DNA of 64,000 bases from positions 51,021,992 through 51,085,991 of the forward strand of contig NC_053142.1 in assembly GCF_016808335.1 (NCBI RefSeq). The letters are read 5' to 3'. The notes beneath the pieces are model-generated. The model searched no databases, was not told the origin of the DNA, and saw nothing but the letters and a program-made list of their open reading frames with translations. The first letter of the stretch is position 1, and every line of letters begins with the position of its first letter. The stretch is from Panicum virgatum (lineage: Eukaryota; Streptophyta; Magnoliopsida; Poales; Poaceae). Below are positions 31,896 through 46,000 of this stretch, one piece after another. The translations under genes were made by a program, and so were the position numbers.

Positions 31896-32423
31896 TGTTG
31901 ACAGCCAAATTTGGCATTTGCTGAGGCCGACCGGTCTGACCGGTCGAGCCGGCCGGTCAGACCGGTCGGGTCTGTACAGTCCGAGTAGAATTAATTTTTT
32001 TGTAAAGAGTCCTCATGTAATCCTACTCGTGAAGGGGTACGTATTCCCCGGCCTATAAATATAAAGGCTAAGACCGATTGAGATTATTCCCAATCGAATC
32101 AATACAAAAAATCGCATTACTTTTATCTCTCAAACCCTATCTTTTTCCAACCCTAGATTGCTTTATTCCTTCGTCCCGGCGGCGTTTGAAGACGTTCTGA
32201 GTGGCCTGCCGACCTCAGAGCAACCCTACGATCACGAGCTCCGACGGGGTCCCTCCCGAGCTCGCTGTTCTAGGTTTCCAACGAGTCCCTGCCTGCACCG
32301 GTCAGACCGGTCGGCGAAACCGGTCAGACCGGTCCGCCCAGGGTTTCGCAGGTGTTGATCGTTTTGACGATCGTTCGCGCATTCTAGCGTATTCAAGTGT
32401 GTTGGCGCAATTTTGTGTCAACA
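31896..32423 (+). repeat. 3' LTR of Tat-like element
   Basis: Carries the U3 hairpin (31926-31970), TATA box (about 32055) and the second ACCGGTCAG array (32297-32335). It ends about 640 bp upstream of the HMA-protein start codon. Confidence 0.95.
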
Positions 32424-32770
32424 CCGCCCACCCACTGACCCGCCCCCAAGCACCCAGCGCCGGGACGACGCCAGCGGACAGAAAACGATTTGAACAGGAA
32501 GGGGGAAAAAATCATTCCCCACGACGACGTCATCACATCAACTTGCTTAACGGCTTATAACCCACCCAGCCGGTCCCGTTCGCGCGTCGCCACACGATCC
32601 GATGGCGTCGCGTCGCGCCCACAGGCCAGCTGCCTTCGTCGCGGCTTCCTCGCCAGCCAAGCCCGGAGGCTTTCCGCTTCGCGTTCCTGTCGCCCAAGTC
32701 GTCAGTGCGCGACCGGGACTGCTCGACTCGGCAGTGCCGGCCGGGTCGTGACGCCCGCCCTCGTCTCGGC

Positions 32771-32780
32771 CTATAAATAA
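32771..32780 (+). promoter_or_regulatory. Candidate TATA box of the HMA-protein gene
   Basis: CTATAAATAA lies about 290 bp upstream of ATG 33067, which would leave a 5' UTR of roughly 260 bp. Confidence 0.5.
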
Positions 32781-33066
32781 ATCCAGAAGTCTTCCCCTTG
32801 CCGCCCCGCATTGAACTCGCCCTCGGTTCGTTCCAGCGCTTGCCCATCGGACTCACCGCCGAGACGAAGCCCCACAACATCCCCCCAGACCCCAGCCAGC
32901 TTCTCTCTCAGCCCCCTCCGCTTGTCGCGTTGCGGACCCGGCGCACGCCGGCCCGCCCAGATATAGAGCGAACAGAGCCGCCGGCCAGACAGACACTCGA
33001 AGCGGTTGCTTGGTGCGGCAAGGGAGAAGGATCATCAGTCCCCAGTTGGTTTACTACTAGCCGGCC

Positions 33067-33811
33067 ATGGCTGCCAAGGTAACCGCTTGGGAATTCTTCG
33101 CTTGATTCGTCAATTCTTGCAGCTCTTTCCACCAAAAGATTTTTTTTTTCTTTTAGCCTTTTGGATTCCCCATGCCCGATTGCATGCGATTCTTAACGGT
33201 ATCCTTGTCTGTCCTGCTGCAGAAGGTGGTGCTGAAGATCGACCTGCACGACAACAAGGATAAGCAGAGGGTGCTCAAAGCGGTCTCCACTCTCCACGGT
33301 CCGTACTCATCACTGGCCCCTCCTTTCCTTTGTTTTCATCGGCTCCGCTCCGCTCCGCTCCGCTCCGCTCTGCATCCGTGTCTTGGAGAATTGCAAGCTG
33401 GAAGAGAATTTCATCTGTTTGTATAACCCACGCATGTCCGGGATCTGAATTCTGACGGACCAGAAGCTCAACTCTGAATTCAATTGTGCAGGTATCGACT
33501 CCATCTCCGTGGACATGAAGGACTCTAAGCTGACGGTGATCGGGCTCGCCGACCCCGTCGACGTCGTTGCCAAGCTGCGCAAGGTCGGGGCCGCCCACAT
33601 CCTCTCCGTCGGCCCGGCCAAGGAGGAGAAGAAGGACGAAAAGAAGGACGGCGACAAGAAGGATGGCGATAAGAAGGACGGCGACAAGAAGGACGGCGAT
33701 AAGAAGGTCGTGGTGTACCCGCCGCCGTGGTACGCCGGGCAGTACCCCTACTACCCCCACTACGTCGTCCACAGCGCCGAGGAGGACCCCAACTCCTGCG
33801 TCATCTGCTGA
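33067..33811 (+). CDS. HMA-domain small protein, HIPP-like
   Basis: Three exons (33067-33078, 33223-33298, 33492-33811) encode 135 aa. Residues 5 to about 68 form a heavy-metal-associated domain ([20 protein letters not shown]..., then [18 protein letters not shown] and VAKLRKVG). The loop that normally has the metal-binding CxxC reads DLHDNKDKQ, so both cysteines are absent. Four KKDGD repeats follow, then a Pro/Tyr-rich stretch and the C-terminal CVIC, a CaaX-like box. Heavy-metal-associated isoprenylated plant proteins have this layout, and Cys-less HMA proteins of this kind occur in grasses. A role in metal handling is doubtful; a protein-interaction or defence-related role is inference. 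The 12-nt first exon is short but typical for the family. Confidence 0.88.
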
Positions 33812-35234
33812 TTGCCGATCCCCGCCCGGTTTTTGTAAATTCCTAGTTGGCCTGCCTGCCTACCTCGAGCTCCAGCGTCAGTGATCGCCGGCTGGGACCC
33901 GGACCAGGGCCGGGGCTGCGGTGGTTGGCCGCTGCGCTCAGCTCTATGCCTCTATTCCCTGGGTTGGTTGGCCCGTCCGCAGGTCGTTATATGATGACGA
34001 TGACGATGGCCGGAGCAATTACGCAGGCGATCCAGGAGTAGTTGGTGGGATTTCAGGTTGCAGCGCCATTGCTGATCAGCGAGTTGTGTAGTGTTCATAG
34101 CATATTGTATCTGGGTTTTGTCCTTGCTATTTGGGTGTTGAGGCATGAAACTATAAACATATATAAAGGTTAACTGAACATACACTAAATTCCATTCCAT
34201 CTCTTCTGATGTGTGAAGTCGAGTAAATAAAGGAGCTGGACTGTTTATTGGACTTGGTCCGCGAGGTTCACGTATGTGAGCAGGACCAGTGCTCCTGAAT
34301 CATCTAGAAATGGCAACTAGTAGTAGGATGAACATGAACTGAATAGGAGGTCTAATGATATTGTAATCATAAAATGGTTGCTGTCTAACCCATCTTTCAA
34401 ATTTGACAGTAAGGAGCCCAGCTTTCATCGACGACGGTTCAACTCTTCAAGGGGTGAACATGCCAGCTCACTATAATGGATTGTTTATATTTAAAACTAA
34501 ATACTTTATTTATTCCATGGTCGGAAGCTGAGTTTCATAGGTCGGAGGTTTTTTTTTTCCATTTAGCTAAGATTAAAGGTTAAAAAAAAGTTTCAATCTA
34601 AAATCTGTACAGCCAACGACTTTTCTGAGAGTAATACATAAGCTAAACATATGAAATCTCAACAAAAAGCACTTCATGATGTGTGTGTGAGATCAGTGGC
34701 AGGTTGAGGAGGAAGGCAAGGAAGCTAGCCTAAAGTTGTTGGTTTGGTTAGTTATGCGGTGGGCAACAACTAAACACCAACTAAACATCAGAGCATCTCA
34801 TCCTCACCACTCAACTCACGCCAACGCGCCTTTCCATTTATTACCGGCGCCATCGTGGCGGATCACGGCACCCGTCTCGACCGGGACAACGCAAGCGGCC
34901 TGGCTGGCCCCACTGGGCAGTGACCCGATCGACCGAGCCGAGTGTACCGGTCCGCCCGGTGGCAGCAGGGTCAGCTCAGCGATCGGACCAAGGCGCACGC
35001 GGACACGCGACGAGACGGTTATCCCCGAGCTCACGCACGCCCGCCCCCCCGCTTGTCCGGTTCAGCTCCCCTTCCCGGCCGTCCGTTCCAGAGCTTCTGG
35101 TGGCTTCCGCCTCATCGGCGGCATCCGCACATGTAGGCGCCACCGACCCGACCCGCCCCGCGCGCGCGCGCGCCCCTGTCCGCGAGGCCGGCGAGGGAGC
35201 CAAGCTACCAAACCCCATCCGCCTTCCCGGCACC
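33812..35234. other. 3' UTR of HMA gene, intergenic, 5' region of ARP8
   Basis: 33812 to about 34240 is the likely 3' UTR (AATAAA-like sequence at about 34226). 34240-34730 is AT-rich with no feature seen. 34800-35234 becomes GC-rich and is the likely promoter and 5' UTR of the next gene. Open frames over 34736-35674 are products of GC content. Confidence 0.5.
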
Positions 35235-38200
35235 ATGGCGATGCTGCTCCACAGGGTGTGGGGATCCGTGCTCGCGCGCGCGGCGCCGGGGCCGGTCCCG
35301 GGCCCGGCGGCTCCAGGCTCCCCGCGGGGCCGCCGCGCGCAGACGCCCGCCGAGCAGTACTGCGCGTCGCTGTCGCTCGGCGCGCTCGACGCCGTCCCGA
35401 CCGACGTGGTCGCCCAGATCCTGCGCCTGCTCGGCCCCGTCGAAGCCGCGCGCTCCACCGCCGTCTGCCGCGCCTGGCGCATCCTCGCCTCCGACAACGG
35501 CCTGTGGGCCTTCTTCCTGCGCCTCGGCCCCGAGCCATGGGACCTCGTCGTCTTCGCCGAGACGCACCTCGCCGCCGGCCCCGATTCGCTCCCGTGGTCC
35601 GTGCCGCCTCGCCACACGCTTACTTCTCACGGAGCTTAATTGTGCCCCGCGCTCAACCTCGGTATCGCAGCTGACATCGCTCTGCATTTGTAGGCTGTAC
35701 CTGTACTTCGATACCTCGCCGCAGCTCTCGTTCAAACAGATTTACGGCCTCCGAGCGGTGGTCCCGGGTACTCTCATAGTGGATGGTAAGACATAACACA
35801 TCCTTGACATCTCCAATCTTACTTACAAGGCCAGTCCTTGCTTAATCGAAACAAATATTAGACAAATTCTGAAGACAAGTTAGCACTCAACGGTGGGATA
35901 GTTCCTGAAATTGACTTCTTTCTATGTCTACATAATGAAATGGATGGTATTACTGTTTGTGGTGCAGCTTCAGTTACTAGTCAAGCTTATAATAGTAGAG
36001 TATGGGTTTATCACAGACGCAAAAGGGTGTTAAGGACGTACTGCATTATATATCTGTATAAGATTGCCATTATGTCTCAATTCTTGGTGTGCCCTCTGTT
36101 GTTTCTTTTATTGAAGGTGGATCTGGGTATTGCAAGTACGGCTGGAGCAAGTATGCTGCTCCTTCCGGGCGTTGTGCGACATTCTTGGTAAGCTGTGGCG
36201 ACCAGTGGCAAGGCATAAGACGCCCGTGAACATTACGATGATCAATGCTAACCTACTAAGCTCAAGATTGATGTTTACTTATCTTCAGAGCAAAAAGATG
36301 TCATTAATTTCTATGCCTGTTGGGATTACTATGCAGGAATTTGGTAACATTGAATCACCTATGTATGCGAGGCTTCGTCACTTCTTCTCTACGATCTATA
36401 CGAGGTTTTGAACTAGATCTTGTTTTCACAATTCAAAATAGTATGTTTATTTTGAACTATAAACAGATTTTCCATGGCTACAGAAAATTTGGCCAATGAT
36501 GTCCTTTTCTTGTGTTAAAAGGGAATTTTACTGATGATACTAGTGGTTGCTGGGTGAATTTATATTGAACACATTTTTCTATGTTTATGGAAAGTTGGGC
36601 TTAGGAGGCTGCCTACTGTCAAAGTGATTGCACCATCTCTAGCTTTGAGATCAGCATGTATGCCCGTGAGTATTCTAGGATGTCTGCAGTGGCTGAGCCA
36701 CACCTCGGGCTGCCAGGGCTATAGCCTGGCTCCTGGCCTAAAAAGTTAGTGCACAAAGCTATGAAAAGATATAGGGAAAACTGGAATTATAACAGGAGTA
36801 AAACTATTCTAGCTGTGTTAACTCTGACCCTAGCCAATCTCTGGCTCCGCCCCTGGATGTGCGCTCATTTATATTTAAGCTTGCACACATGCCATTGGCT
36901 ATTCATGTTCCAAATCCATTGTACTGTCAAAGTGATTGCACCATCTCTACCTTTGAGATCAACGGAACACTAGCATATGCTAGGAGATAACGCTTTGGAA
37001 ATTTTTACTTATTTATTTATTACTCCCTCTATTCACTTTTGATAGCTATATTTCAAAAACTTAAATGTTCAAAAATGATAGCTATATTTACTATTAGCAT
37101 GGGTATTGGCAATAAATAGCACTAGTTACAAGGAGTTCCTAGTTAAAACATTGGAGGACCAACAAAAAAGTATGTGACATTTATTAGATTGATAAGCACA
37201 CTTGTGGTGCCCTTGGTCATTGTGTCATATGGAAATATATCTATCAAAACTGAATGGAGGGAGTATCATGTATTGTAGAAAAACTGTATGGGGGAGTGAT
37301 ATTTTGATTTCCAAGTATTTAATCTTCCTACACAAAATTCTAATCTTCCTCTGATATTTGAATATTAGCGTCTGTTGTATTCTCTTACCCAAAAGAAGCT
37401 GACCGGTGAAAGATAAAAATCATACTAAGTTATTGTTGTCCTGATTTGGTATGAAATCATAAGGAGCTAGAGTTTCATTAAAAAAATTCTGAATGGGTGA
37501 TATTTATTACTAAATTCTTTCTCTGGACATATTCATTGTATAATATGTCCATTCTGACTTTCACAGGATGCAAGTAAAGCCTTCCACTCAACCAGTTATT
37601 GTTGTCCTTCCACTGTGTCATACTGATGGTTTGTATTCTTATAGTCCTACTTGGCGCAACTATCTAGTTCACGGTTCTGCATTTTGACCATATTACTTGA
37701 CCCAGCTTTATATTTGTCACAGATACGGAATCTGCTAGGGCCTCAAGAAAGCAATACAAGGAGACAATATACTCAGTCTTGTTTGATATGAATGTTCCTG
37801 CTGTTTGCGCTGTTGATCAAGTATGCATTAATAAATTCTTTGATTATCAGTTACACCAAATGGATACATTTTTCAAATTTCACCTTGTGTTTTCTATTTA
37901 ATCCAATCATCACTCAGATCCTGAATGTATTTAGCTTTTCGGATTTAGCTGGCATATAAATTAATAAATTCATGTGATCGCACCACACCTGAACCATGAC
38001 ATTCAGTTAAAGCTTGCTGCCCAACTGAGAGTTTTGTATAAAATGATCCATACAATGCTGCAAGATTGTTGTAGGTATACACTGCCTTTCTTCGATGGCT
38101 TAAGTGTCCAAAATTGTTTGATCTTCAATTATTTGTACTTCTTAATGTGGCATGCATATAACTATCCTGGAGGAAACTTTTTAAGCAATGAGCTCACTAG

Positions 38201-39636
38201 CATTTGCTTTCCAGGCAGTTTTATCTTTGTATGCTTCTAAAAGGACCTCCGGAATCGTTGTCCACATTGGATTCAATACCACTTCTGTTGTTCCCAGTAA
38301 GTAATTTATATATTTTCCTGTCTTTATGTAAGATCCAATGCTGGTGATATTGCGACTGTTATTCAAGTATTTACTGTATTTTTTCATGAGTTTGGGAACA
38401 CTAGTCATGCCATTTGCATCTTTCCGTTGCACATACTAATGTCATCACATTTTAGATTCTGATGTACTATGTTTGCAACAGTTTTTGAAGGCAGGGTAAT
38501 GTATGAGATAGGTGTTGAAACTGTGGGGCAAGGAGCCCTTAAACTCACTGGATTTCTTAAGGAGTTAATGCACCAGAGAAATATATCTTGTGAGTCACTG
38601 TATACTGTCCGGACCATCAAGGAGGTAAAGTTTGTTTATGACACAATAGTTGAAGTTATTTGGTGTTCAGGCATTCGTCCTATAATCTGTTCTGATGGCT
38701 ACACACAAGATAACTGTGTTTGGAGCCTATTACCTATAGAATGCCAATTTAAACATGATTGTCACAGAATGGAGATGATCTCTGACATATGTCCTTACCT
38801 CTCTTTCTCTCTTATATGAAGAAACTTTGCTACGTAGCGGCTGATTATGAAGCTGAACTACGTAAAGATACACAAGCTTCTTGTGAGGTTGATGGTGAAG
38901 GGTGGTTCACTCTGTCAACTGAGAGATTCAAGACTGCGGAAATTCTGTTTCAGGCCCATATGGGAGGAATGTATGTAATTTTCAGATATCGCTTGATTCG
39001 TACTTCCATTACAGTTGTCATTGCTCAATGTTGACCTTGCCCATGCAGGCGTGCTATGGGCTTGCATAAAGCAGTAGTTCTATGTATGGATCACTGCTAC
39101 AATTCAGAAGTAGTTGGTGATGACAGCTGGTACAAGACAATTGTTTTATCTGGTGGATCATCATGCTTACCTGGTTTACCAGGTATTTTTCCTATGGATT
39201 CTGGTCCAGTATGTTTTCTAGACGTTCATCAGTATTCAGTATTGAATTAAACATGGATTGATGGTGGATTATGCTGTTTATTCCGGATTTTGTTTATTCT
39301 TTGGTGACTAATGGATACCGTGTAATGCAACAGAGAGGCTGGAGAAAGAGCTTCACCAACTTCTTCCACCTTACATCTCTGAAGGAATAAGAGTAGTTCC
39401 TCCTCCATTTGGAAGTGATACTGCCTGGTTTGGTGCAAAGATGATCAGCAATGTAAGGACATGGAACCTTGAATTTTGTTTTTGTTCACTGAATTCATTG
39501 CTGATGTTATTTTCTCTTCTACGAATGTTTGGTTGAACTTTAGGTGAGTACTTTCACTGAGGCATGGTGTGTGAAGAAGCAGCAGTTCCGCCAGAAGATA
39601 CGCAGGAATGGTCCATTGTTTGTGAATGCTTGGTAA
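35235..39636 (+). CDS. ARP8: Actin-related protein 8 with N-terminal F-box
   Basis: Twelve exons join into one 490-aa frame: 35235-35596, 35694-35785, 36117-36187, 36337-36404, 37567-37628, 37723-37820, 38215-38296, 38482-38624, 38822-38970, 39049-39182, 39334-39452, 39544-39636. Residues about 51-95 are an F-box (LDAVPTDVVAQILRLL...AVCRAWR). The rest is an actin fold: IVDGGSGYCKYGW (phosphate loop 1), VVHIGFNTTSVVP (loop 2) and LSGGSSCLPGLPERLEKEL (adenosine region). F-box plus actin in one protein is the hallmark of plant ARP8, a nuclear or nucleolar ARP. A link to SCF ubiquitin ligases through the F-box is known as a possibility for the family, not shown here. All junctions are GT-AG and phase-consistent. 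Confidence 0.95.
36612..36966. repeat. Direct repeat of about 44 bp in ARP8 intron 4
   Basis: 'tactgtcaaagtgattgcac' and the following 24 bases occur at about 36613-36657 and again at about 36921-36965 with one or two differences. The copies flank the MITE-like insertion. Confidence 0.75.
36682..36854. mobile_element. MITE-like insertion in ARP8 intron 4
   Basis: CAGTGGCTGAGCCA at the left and TGGCTCCGCCCCTG at the right are imperfect inverted repeats. GGATGT occurs just outside both ends (about 36678 and 36855). A related GGCGGAGC-type element lies at 47410-47549. Confidence 0.45.
37023..37263. mobile_element. Stowaway MITE
   Basis: CTCCCTCTATTCACTTTTGA at the left and the complementary TCAAAACTGAATGGAGGGAG at the right, flanked by TA on both sides (37021-37022 and 37264-37265). 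This is the Tc1/Mariner-type Stowaway signature. It lies within ARP8 intron 4. Confidence 0.92.
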
Positions 39637-41012
39637 TAAGAACCCATATACAGTTATGATTGCACAGCAACAAGCCGTGATCGAGAAATAAACATGGAGT
39701 TTCCATGGAGCTATCCTCCATATCTAAAGATATGGGTACACAGCATCCAGTTCACGTTCCACCGGTTTATAAAGTACGAGTAATTACATATATCATGTAC
39801 ATGGATTATTAGCCAAAAAAACATAGGTTATTGTTGTTATAGCATGTTTTCATACGTTTACTGTTCTGTAATTATTTAAGTTGGAGTTTGGTACAGTAAA
39901 AACTGTTATCATATATTATAGAACAATTTTGTAAATGAAATACCCCATCCGTTTAAGCATTAGGCCAATTTTAATGGAAGTGGCAGAGTCATGTACGAGG
40001 GAACTTTCATGGGATGAGGGACACTCCCACTGACACTAGCTTTCCTAAATTTGTATATATTAAAGCATCTTCAAGAGTTTGTCATATTTTACTTGGCATA
40101 TCTTGTGTTTTGCCAACTTCTAAAAAGATATGCCAAGTAAAAAAAGAGCTTATCTCCAACAGTTTGGCATAATTCACTTGCCAAATCCAAATCTAACTTA
40201 CATCAGGAATCCTGAGAGAAACAAAATTATATTTATGCTCTTCCACCTCTTGAAAACTTAAATCAGGAATCTTTCTCTGTTTTTTTTTTCACCCTCCCAC
40301 CGCGCGCGCGCGTATATTTACGCGCTGGAGGCTGGTTTTTCCCAAGTTGTCAAAAATTGCCAAGTCTTTTGCCAAACTGTTGGAGGAGTATTTTTAACAT
40401 TTTTACCAAAAATAAAAGATTTGCCAAACTGCTGGAGATGCTCTTATAAATGAAAAATAGGGATTTTGCCCAATTAGTCCCCTCACTATATAGACCTGTT
40501 TGAATGTAGTGCGGCGCGGACAAAACAGGTGCCACTGGCACTTAACATAGATTATCACCATTCGGCGTACGAAAAAACATTTTGTTGTAAATTTGTATAC
40601 ACAAATTTGCTACCGTGTTCGCCGTCTATTCTCACATGCCTAATTAGCTTTCACCCTTCCTTCACAAACAAATTGACAGGATTTTCAAAACAGTTGCCCA
40701 CTGGAATCCAACTGCCCATCCGGGTTCGTCCAGTTACGCCAGATGAATTAGCATATTAGTATATATGCAACGGAAACAACGGACACCACGAACAATACAA
40801 ATATGATTAACGATGCAACATCAGATAACGGATCAGTCAGGTAGAACAGACTACCAGACTCAAACGGACTTCACAAGGTAATACATATGAGTTCAACAGG
40901 ACACAATAGCCCTCAAAAGTCCATTCATACTTGGTTGCGGGGAGAGTGACTTGGCTGGTTATTTAGGTGATAACGTTTCAGGGTTGCGCACATTCACCAA
41001 TTGGCCTTTCTT
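39637..41012. other. Intergenic between ARP8 and E2 (convergent genes)
   Basis: Contains the 3' ends of both genes and the MITE at 40061-40446. Nothing else is recognised. Confidence 0.55.
40061..40446. mobile_element. MITE with AGCATCTYCARSAGTTTG ends
   Basis: AGCATCTTCAAGAGTTTG near 40064 and CAAACTGCTGGAGATGCT ending at 40442 are imperfect inverted repeats. Internal 'ttggcaaa/tttgccaa' copies occur at 40165-40185 and 40345-40375. TTA occurs at both outer edges. It lies between ARP8 and the E2 gene. Confidence 0.65.
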
Positions 41013-42510
<1,498 letters not shown>

Positions 42511-43056
42511 GGATCAAACCCTAAATCCCCCAAAATCCACAGATCAAATCAAACCTAGGGTAGGGGCTTCACAGATCGAACCGATCGAATAAAAGGAGGG
42601 GGTTAGAGGGGCCCGCGTACCGATCGATGCCGGGGGATCAGGAGGGGTGGCGCGGGGTCGATGCTGCGGCCGCCTCCCTCTCTTCTAAGCGCGCGCGGCG
42701 GCGACGGCGTGTCGCGGGGGGCTCGGCCACAAACGGGAGGAAGCGAGGAGTCGGGGGAAATTGGGTGGGGGAGACCGTGGGGGCATTTTATAGGGCGACG
42801 GGGCCACTTCGACCGTCCGATGGGGGATCCGCGGGCGCCGACGCATCGCGTGATGCTTACGCTGGACGCGCACAGGGTTCACCTTTCGGTGCTTTTCTGG
42901 GTTTCTTTTTGCGCAGGAAAAGAGGGAAAAATCATTTGCCATGTTTAGGTGATCGGTGAGAGTTTGATAGGGTGCATAGGAATGACACGCTTATTGCACA
43001 TGGATGTACTCTACCCATGCAACAATTGTATTTGGAAGCATTATTATTCTAGATAC
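42511..43056. other. 5' region of E2 gene, then intergenic
   Basis: 42511-42630 is the likely 5' UTR on the minus strand, and 42630-42960 is GC-rich promoter. The last five bases, GATAC (43052-43056), are the target duplication of the solo LTR. Confidence 0.5.
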
Positions 43057-46000
43057 TGTGACGCCCTAGGTGTCTGCATAGTAGTTGTGTATCTATTTTA
43101 TGCATCATGTGCTTGATTGCTTGAAAAAGGATCTTTTTGTAAATATAAAAGGTTATATGTGTAATTATGATTTTATGCAAGGTCCTTTCTGCAGTTATAT
43201 TTGAATAGGTTGCGGAGTTATAGCTTTTGTGGAGGGTGTTTTTTTTCAAAATTCAGTGCATTTATTACATGGCAGCAAATTTTGCTTTTAAGTCTAAATT
43301 TGAAGTGAAATTGCATTGAAAAAGACAAAATTCCTAGAATTCAAAATCCCTCTTATGTTTTAAAAATTAGCTCTTGAATCTTTGATCAAATAAATTTTTG
43401 CACAATATCAAAGTTGTAGATCTTGAAAAGTTGAACAACTTTCATGTTGGACACTTTTCCATTTGAGCCCTATTTTAAAAGTTATCGCTGTTTTACAGTG
43501 GGGTCCCTGGAATTTTTGGAATTTGTGTTTGGGTCCTTTTTCTTCCACCTCCAGCTCCTTCCTCTGTTTCTCGCCGTCAGCGCAGAGCACTGCCCGCCGC
43601 CGCTCTGGGCCGGCCGCAGGCCAACTCCAGCTTCGCCTTCGCTTCACGTGGCACCTCCACATGCTTCTGGACCCATCCCCTCGCGCTGGTACCTCCTCCC
43701 CTTGCCACGCGCCCCCGCCGAGCTTCGCCCGTGGCCCGATCAGCGCAGCACCCCGGACCCCCATCTATCGCGCGCATCAGCACCCCTGGAAATTCCACAA
43801 CGCGTTCCCCCTCGCTATCTCGCACGCTCCCTGCCCAGACTCCCCAAACCAGCGCCGCCGTCTACCCGCAACCCCGGCGAACTCGACGCCACCTCGGAGC
43901 CACCACTGCAGCCCTCCTCCGCCCGCGATGACCCCCTAGAAAGCTCTACCGTGGGCCCGCGCAGCTCACCGACCCATCCTCCTCGCCCAATTTCCACCGG
44001 AGCCCCCTCGCCGTCGTAGCCGAGTTCCGCCGCCGCCCTGCTCGCCGCGGACAGCCACCCTCCGCCCCTCAGTGCTCAAATCCGCAGCTCTAACACCTCC
44101 ATCGAGTTCTACCGAAGCTCCCCAGCCCAATCTCCCCCTCTACGCCTCATCGGAGCGCCGCCTCTGCCATCTCCGACCACCACCGTCCGCCGGAGCACGC
44201 GGACCCGCCGCCATAGGCCACCCCGAGGCGTCCCGAAGCCACCTAGAGGTGCGCCGTGGTCCCCTCTAACTCCCTGACCTCTCCCTTCTCGCCGCCGACG
44301 CCTCCCTTAGCCGGTAAAGGCCGGTCAAACCCCGCGCCCCCCTCTGACCCGGCCAAGGACCTCGGGTTTAGAATTCTAGAAACTCCAGGGTGTTCTTTGA
44401 ATAGACTGTGACTCATGTGAATAGTGCTCTAAGGACTTCTTTGTAATTTCTAGCTGAGAACTTTGAAATTCAGTATAAATTCGTAGGAAATTCGTAAAAT
44501 AGCAAATCTTGATGTTCTTGAATCCTTGTGTAAAGCTCTTTGCAGTAGAACCATAATATGGTAGGTGTTTGTTACAAGTTTTTGCTGTATAAATGGTTTT
44601 GTGTCACTAGGTACATAAATACTAGTTGTTTTATCTTTTTCTTAACTATTGCTTGAAGCCATGTCTTGCAGTGAAATTTTTATGGTGGTTTGTTCTTGTG
44701 ACACTAGTATTGCTATAAATATTTTGTGGTCAGTTCTCATGTATAACTATTTGTTTGATTTAATCCTTGTTTAGTATACTTTAATTATGATAAATAGTTT
44801 ATTCTGATGATAAATCATGAAAATATTTCTGAGTAATCTTTTTGAATAGTTTAGCTTGTAAATCAAGTTTGAGACCCAGTTTCTAACTAGAACAGGAGCT
44901 AAAAATGAATCTTGTTAATCTAATGTCTATTTTGTTTATTTTCTCAGAATTAGTTATGTGTATATAAAATCATGAAAAATTCACAGTAGCTAATTCATCT
45001 TTGTGCAGGTCTACTGTTAAATTTTGAACTTCTGTTTTGCTCTAGTTTAATATGTGTAATTTAATTTTATTCTAGGTGTGGTCTGAATGATTGATTTGTT
45101 ATGAATAATTAGCTACAAGTTTTAGCATGAAATTTGCAGGATAGCTTGTTCTGTTTACCTTCTGTTTAAAGTAATTTTTGCCGATTTTATTACTGAATGT
45201 GCACTGAGTGACTAATTTGTTAGCAAACCATAGTTGCTTGCTATAGGAAACCACTCCCACTTGTTTATGATGTTAATATAGCTTTCTTGTGCTATTGATC
45301 AGGATACCTTGTGTAGTTAGAATTGTTATTTAACTACTCTATAAACGATTGCCCATGTGTGTTTATAATATTGTTCTTGCATTACATATAGATACGACTG
45401 CTTTGTCGGACGGGACGTATGAGCTGATCCCGGATTCCGAAGGAGGTGATCTCGAAGCTCAAGCGAACACCGCCGTACTAACTGAAGCCCCGGACCAAAG
45501 TTCGGAAGAGGCTAGAGCTAAAATAGTTAGCAACTACCGAGAAGGCAAGCCCCGGACATAACCTATATTTCAAATTATTATCATTATTTACTTGTGCATT
45601 TACAGTTCTTAGGATTTGAATTGAAACCCTAGATGCATGATCCTAGGAACCTATGTACTGAACACTAGACCTGAGTTCGACTACTTGCTAAGCTTATAGG
45701 ACCGGTAAAAGTCGAGTGATTGCCTGTCACTCGCGAGCTTTATAGGAATTGCGTGTTTACTTTCTGTTGCCAATATAAGGACGACGGACGGGGTCGTGTT
45801 CGATATCATGACCTTTGGTGAGACCCCGTCTCTGTTGATGAACTTGCTAAGGTCGCGGTGTGTGGTAGTGCTGGTTAAATTTTTGAACGTACTAGCCACA
45901 TGCCGTAAATATGGTACGCGGTAAGCCTAGTAACCGATTGGACCGGGGAGTGGATATACCTGACACTCTCTCTTAGGGATATGTTTTATTTTATGTTGCG

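Larger units (their letters stand above)
11444..32423 (+). mobile_element. Tat-like Ty3/gypsy retrotransposon, interrupted
   Basis: LTRs of 526 and 528 bp (11444-11969 and 31896-32423) begin TGTTGACA and end TGTCAACA. By eye they differ at roughly twenty positions. The order is LTR, primer-binding site, gag, protease, RT, RNase H, second RNase H, integrase, polypurine tract, LTR. That order is Ty3/gypsy, and the extra RNase H places it in the Tat group. The coding region is inactivated by four in-frame stops and two 1-bp insertions. The element is also split between protease and RT by the nested retrotransposon at 15935-28130. Without the nested element it is about 8.8 kb. The target duplication CCGTC/CCGCC is imperfect. 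Confidence 0.95.

Noticed and set aside
34736..35674. 312-codon frame overlapping ARP8 exon 1
   Set aside because: It is out of frame with the F-box/actin protein, which continues perfectly through twelve exons.
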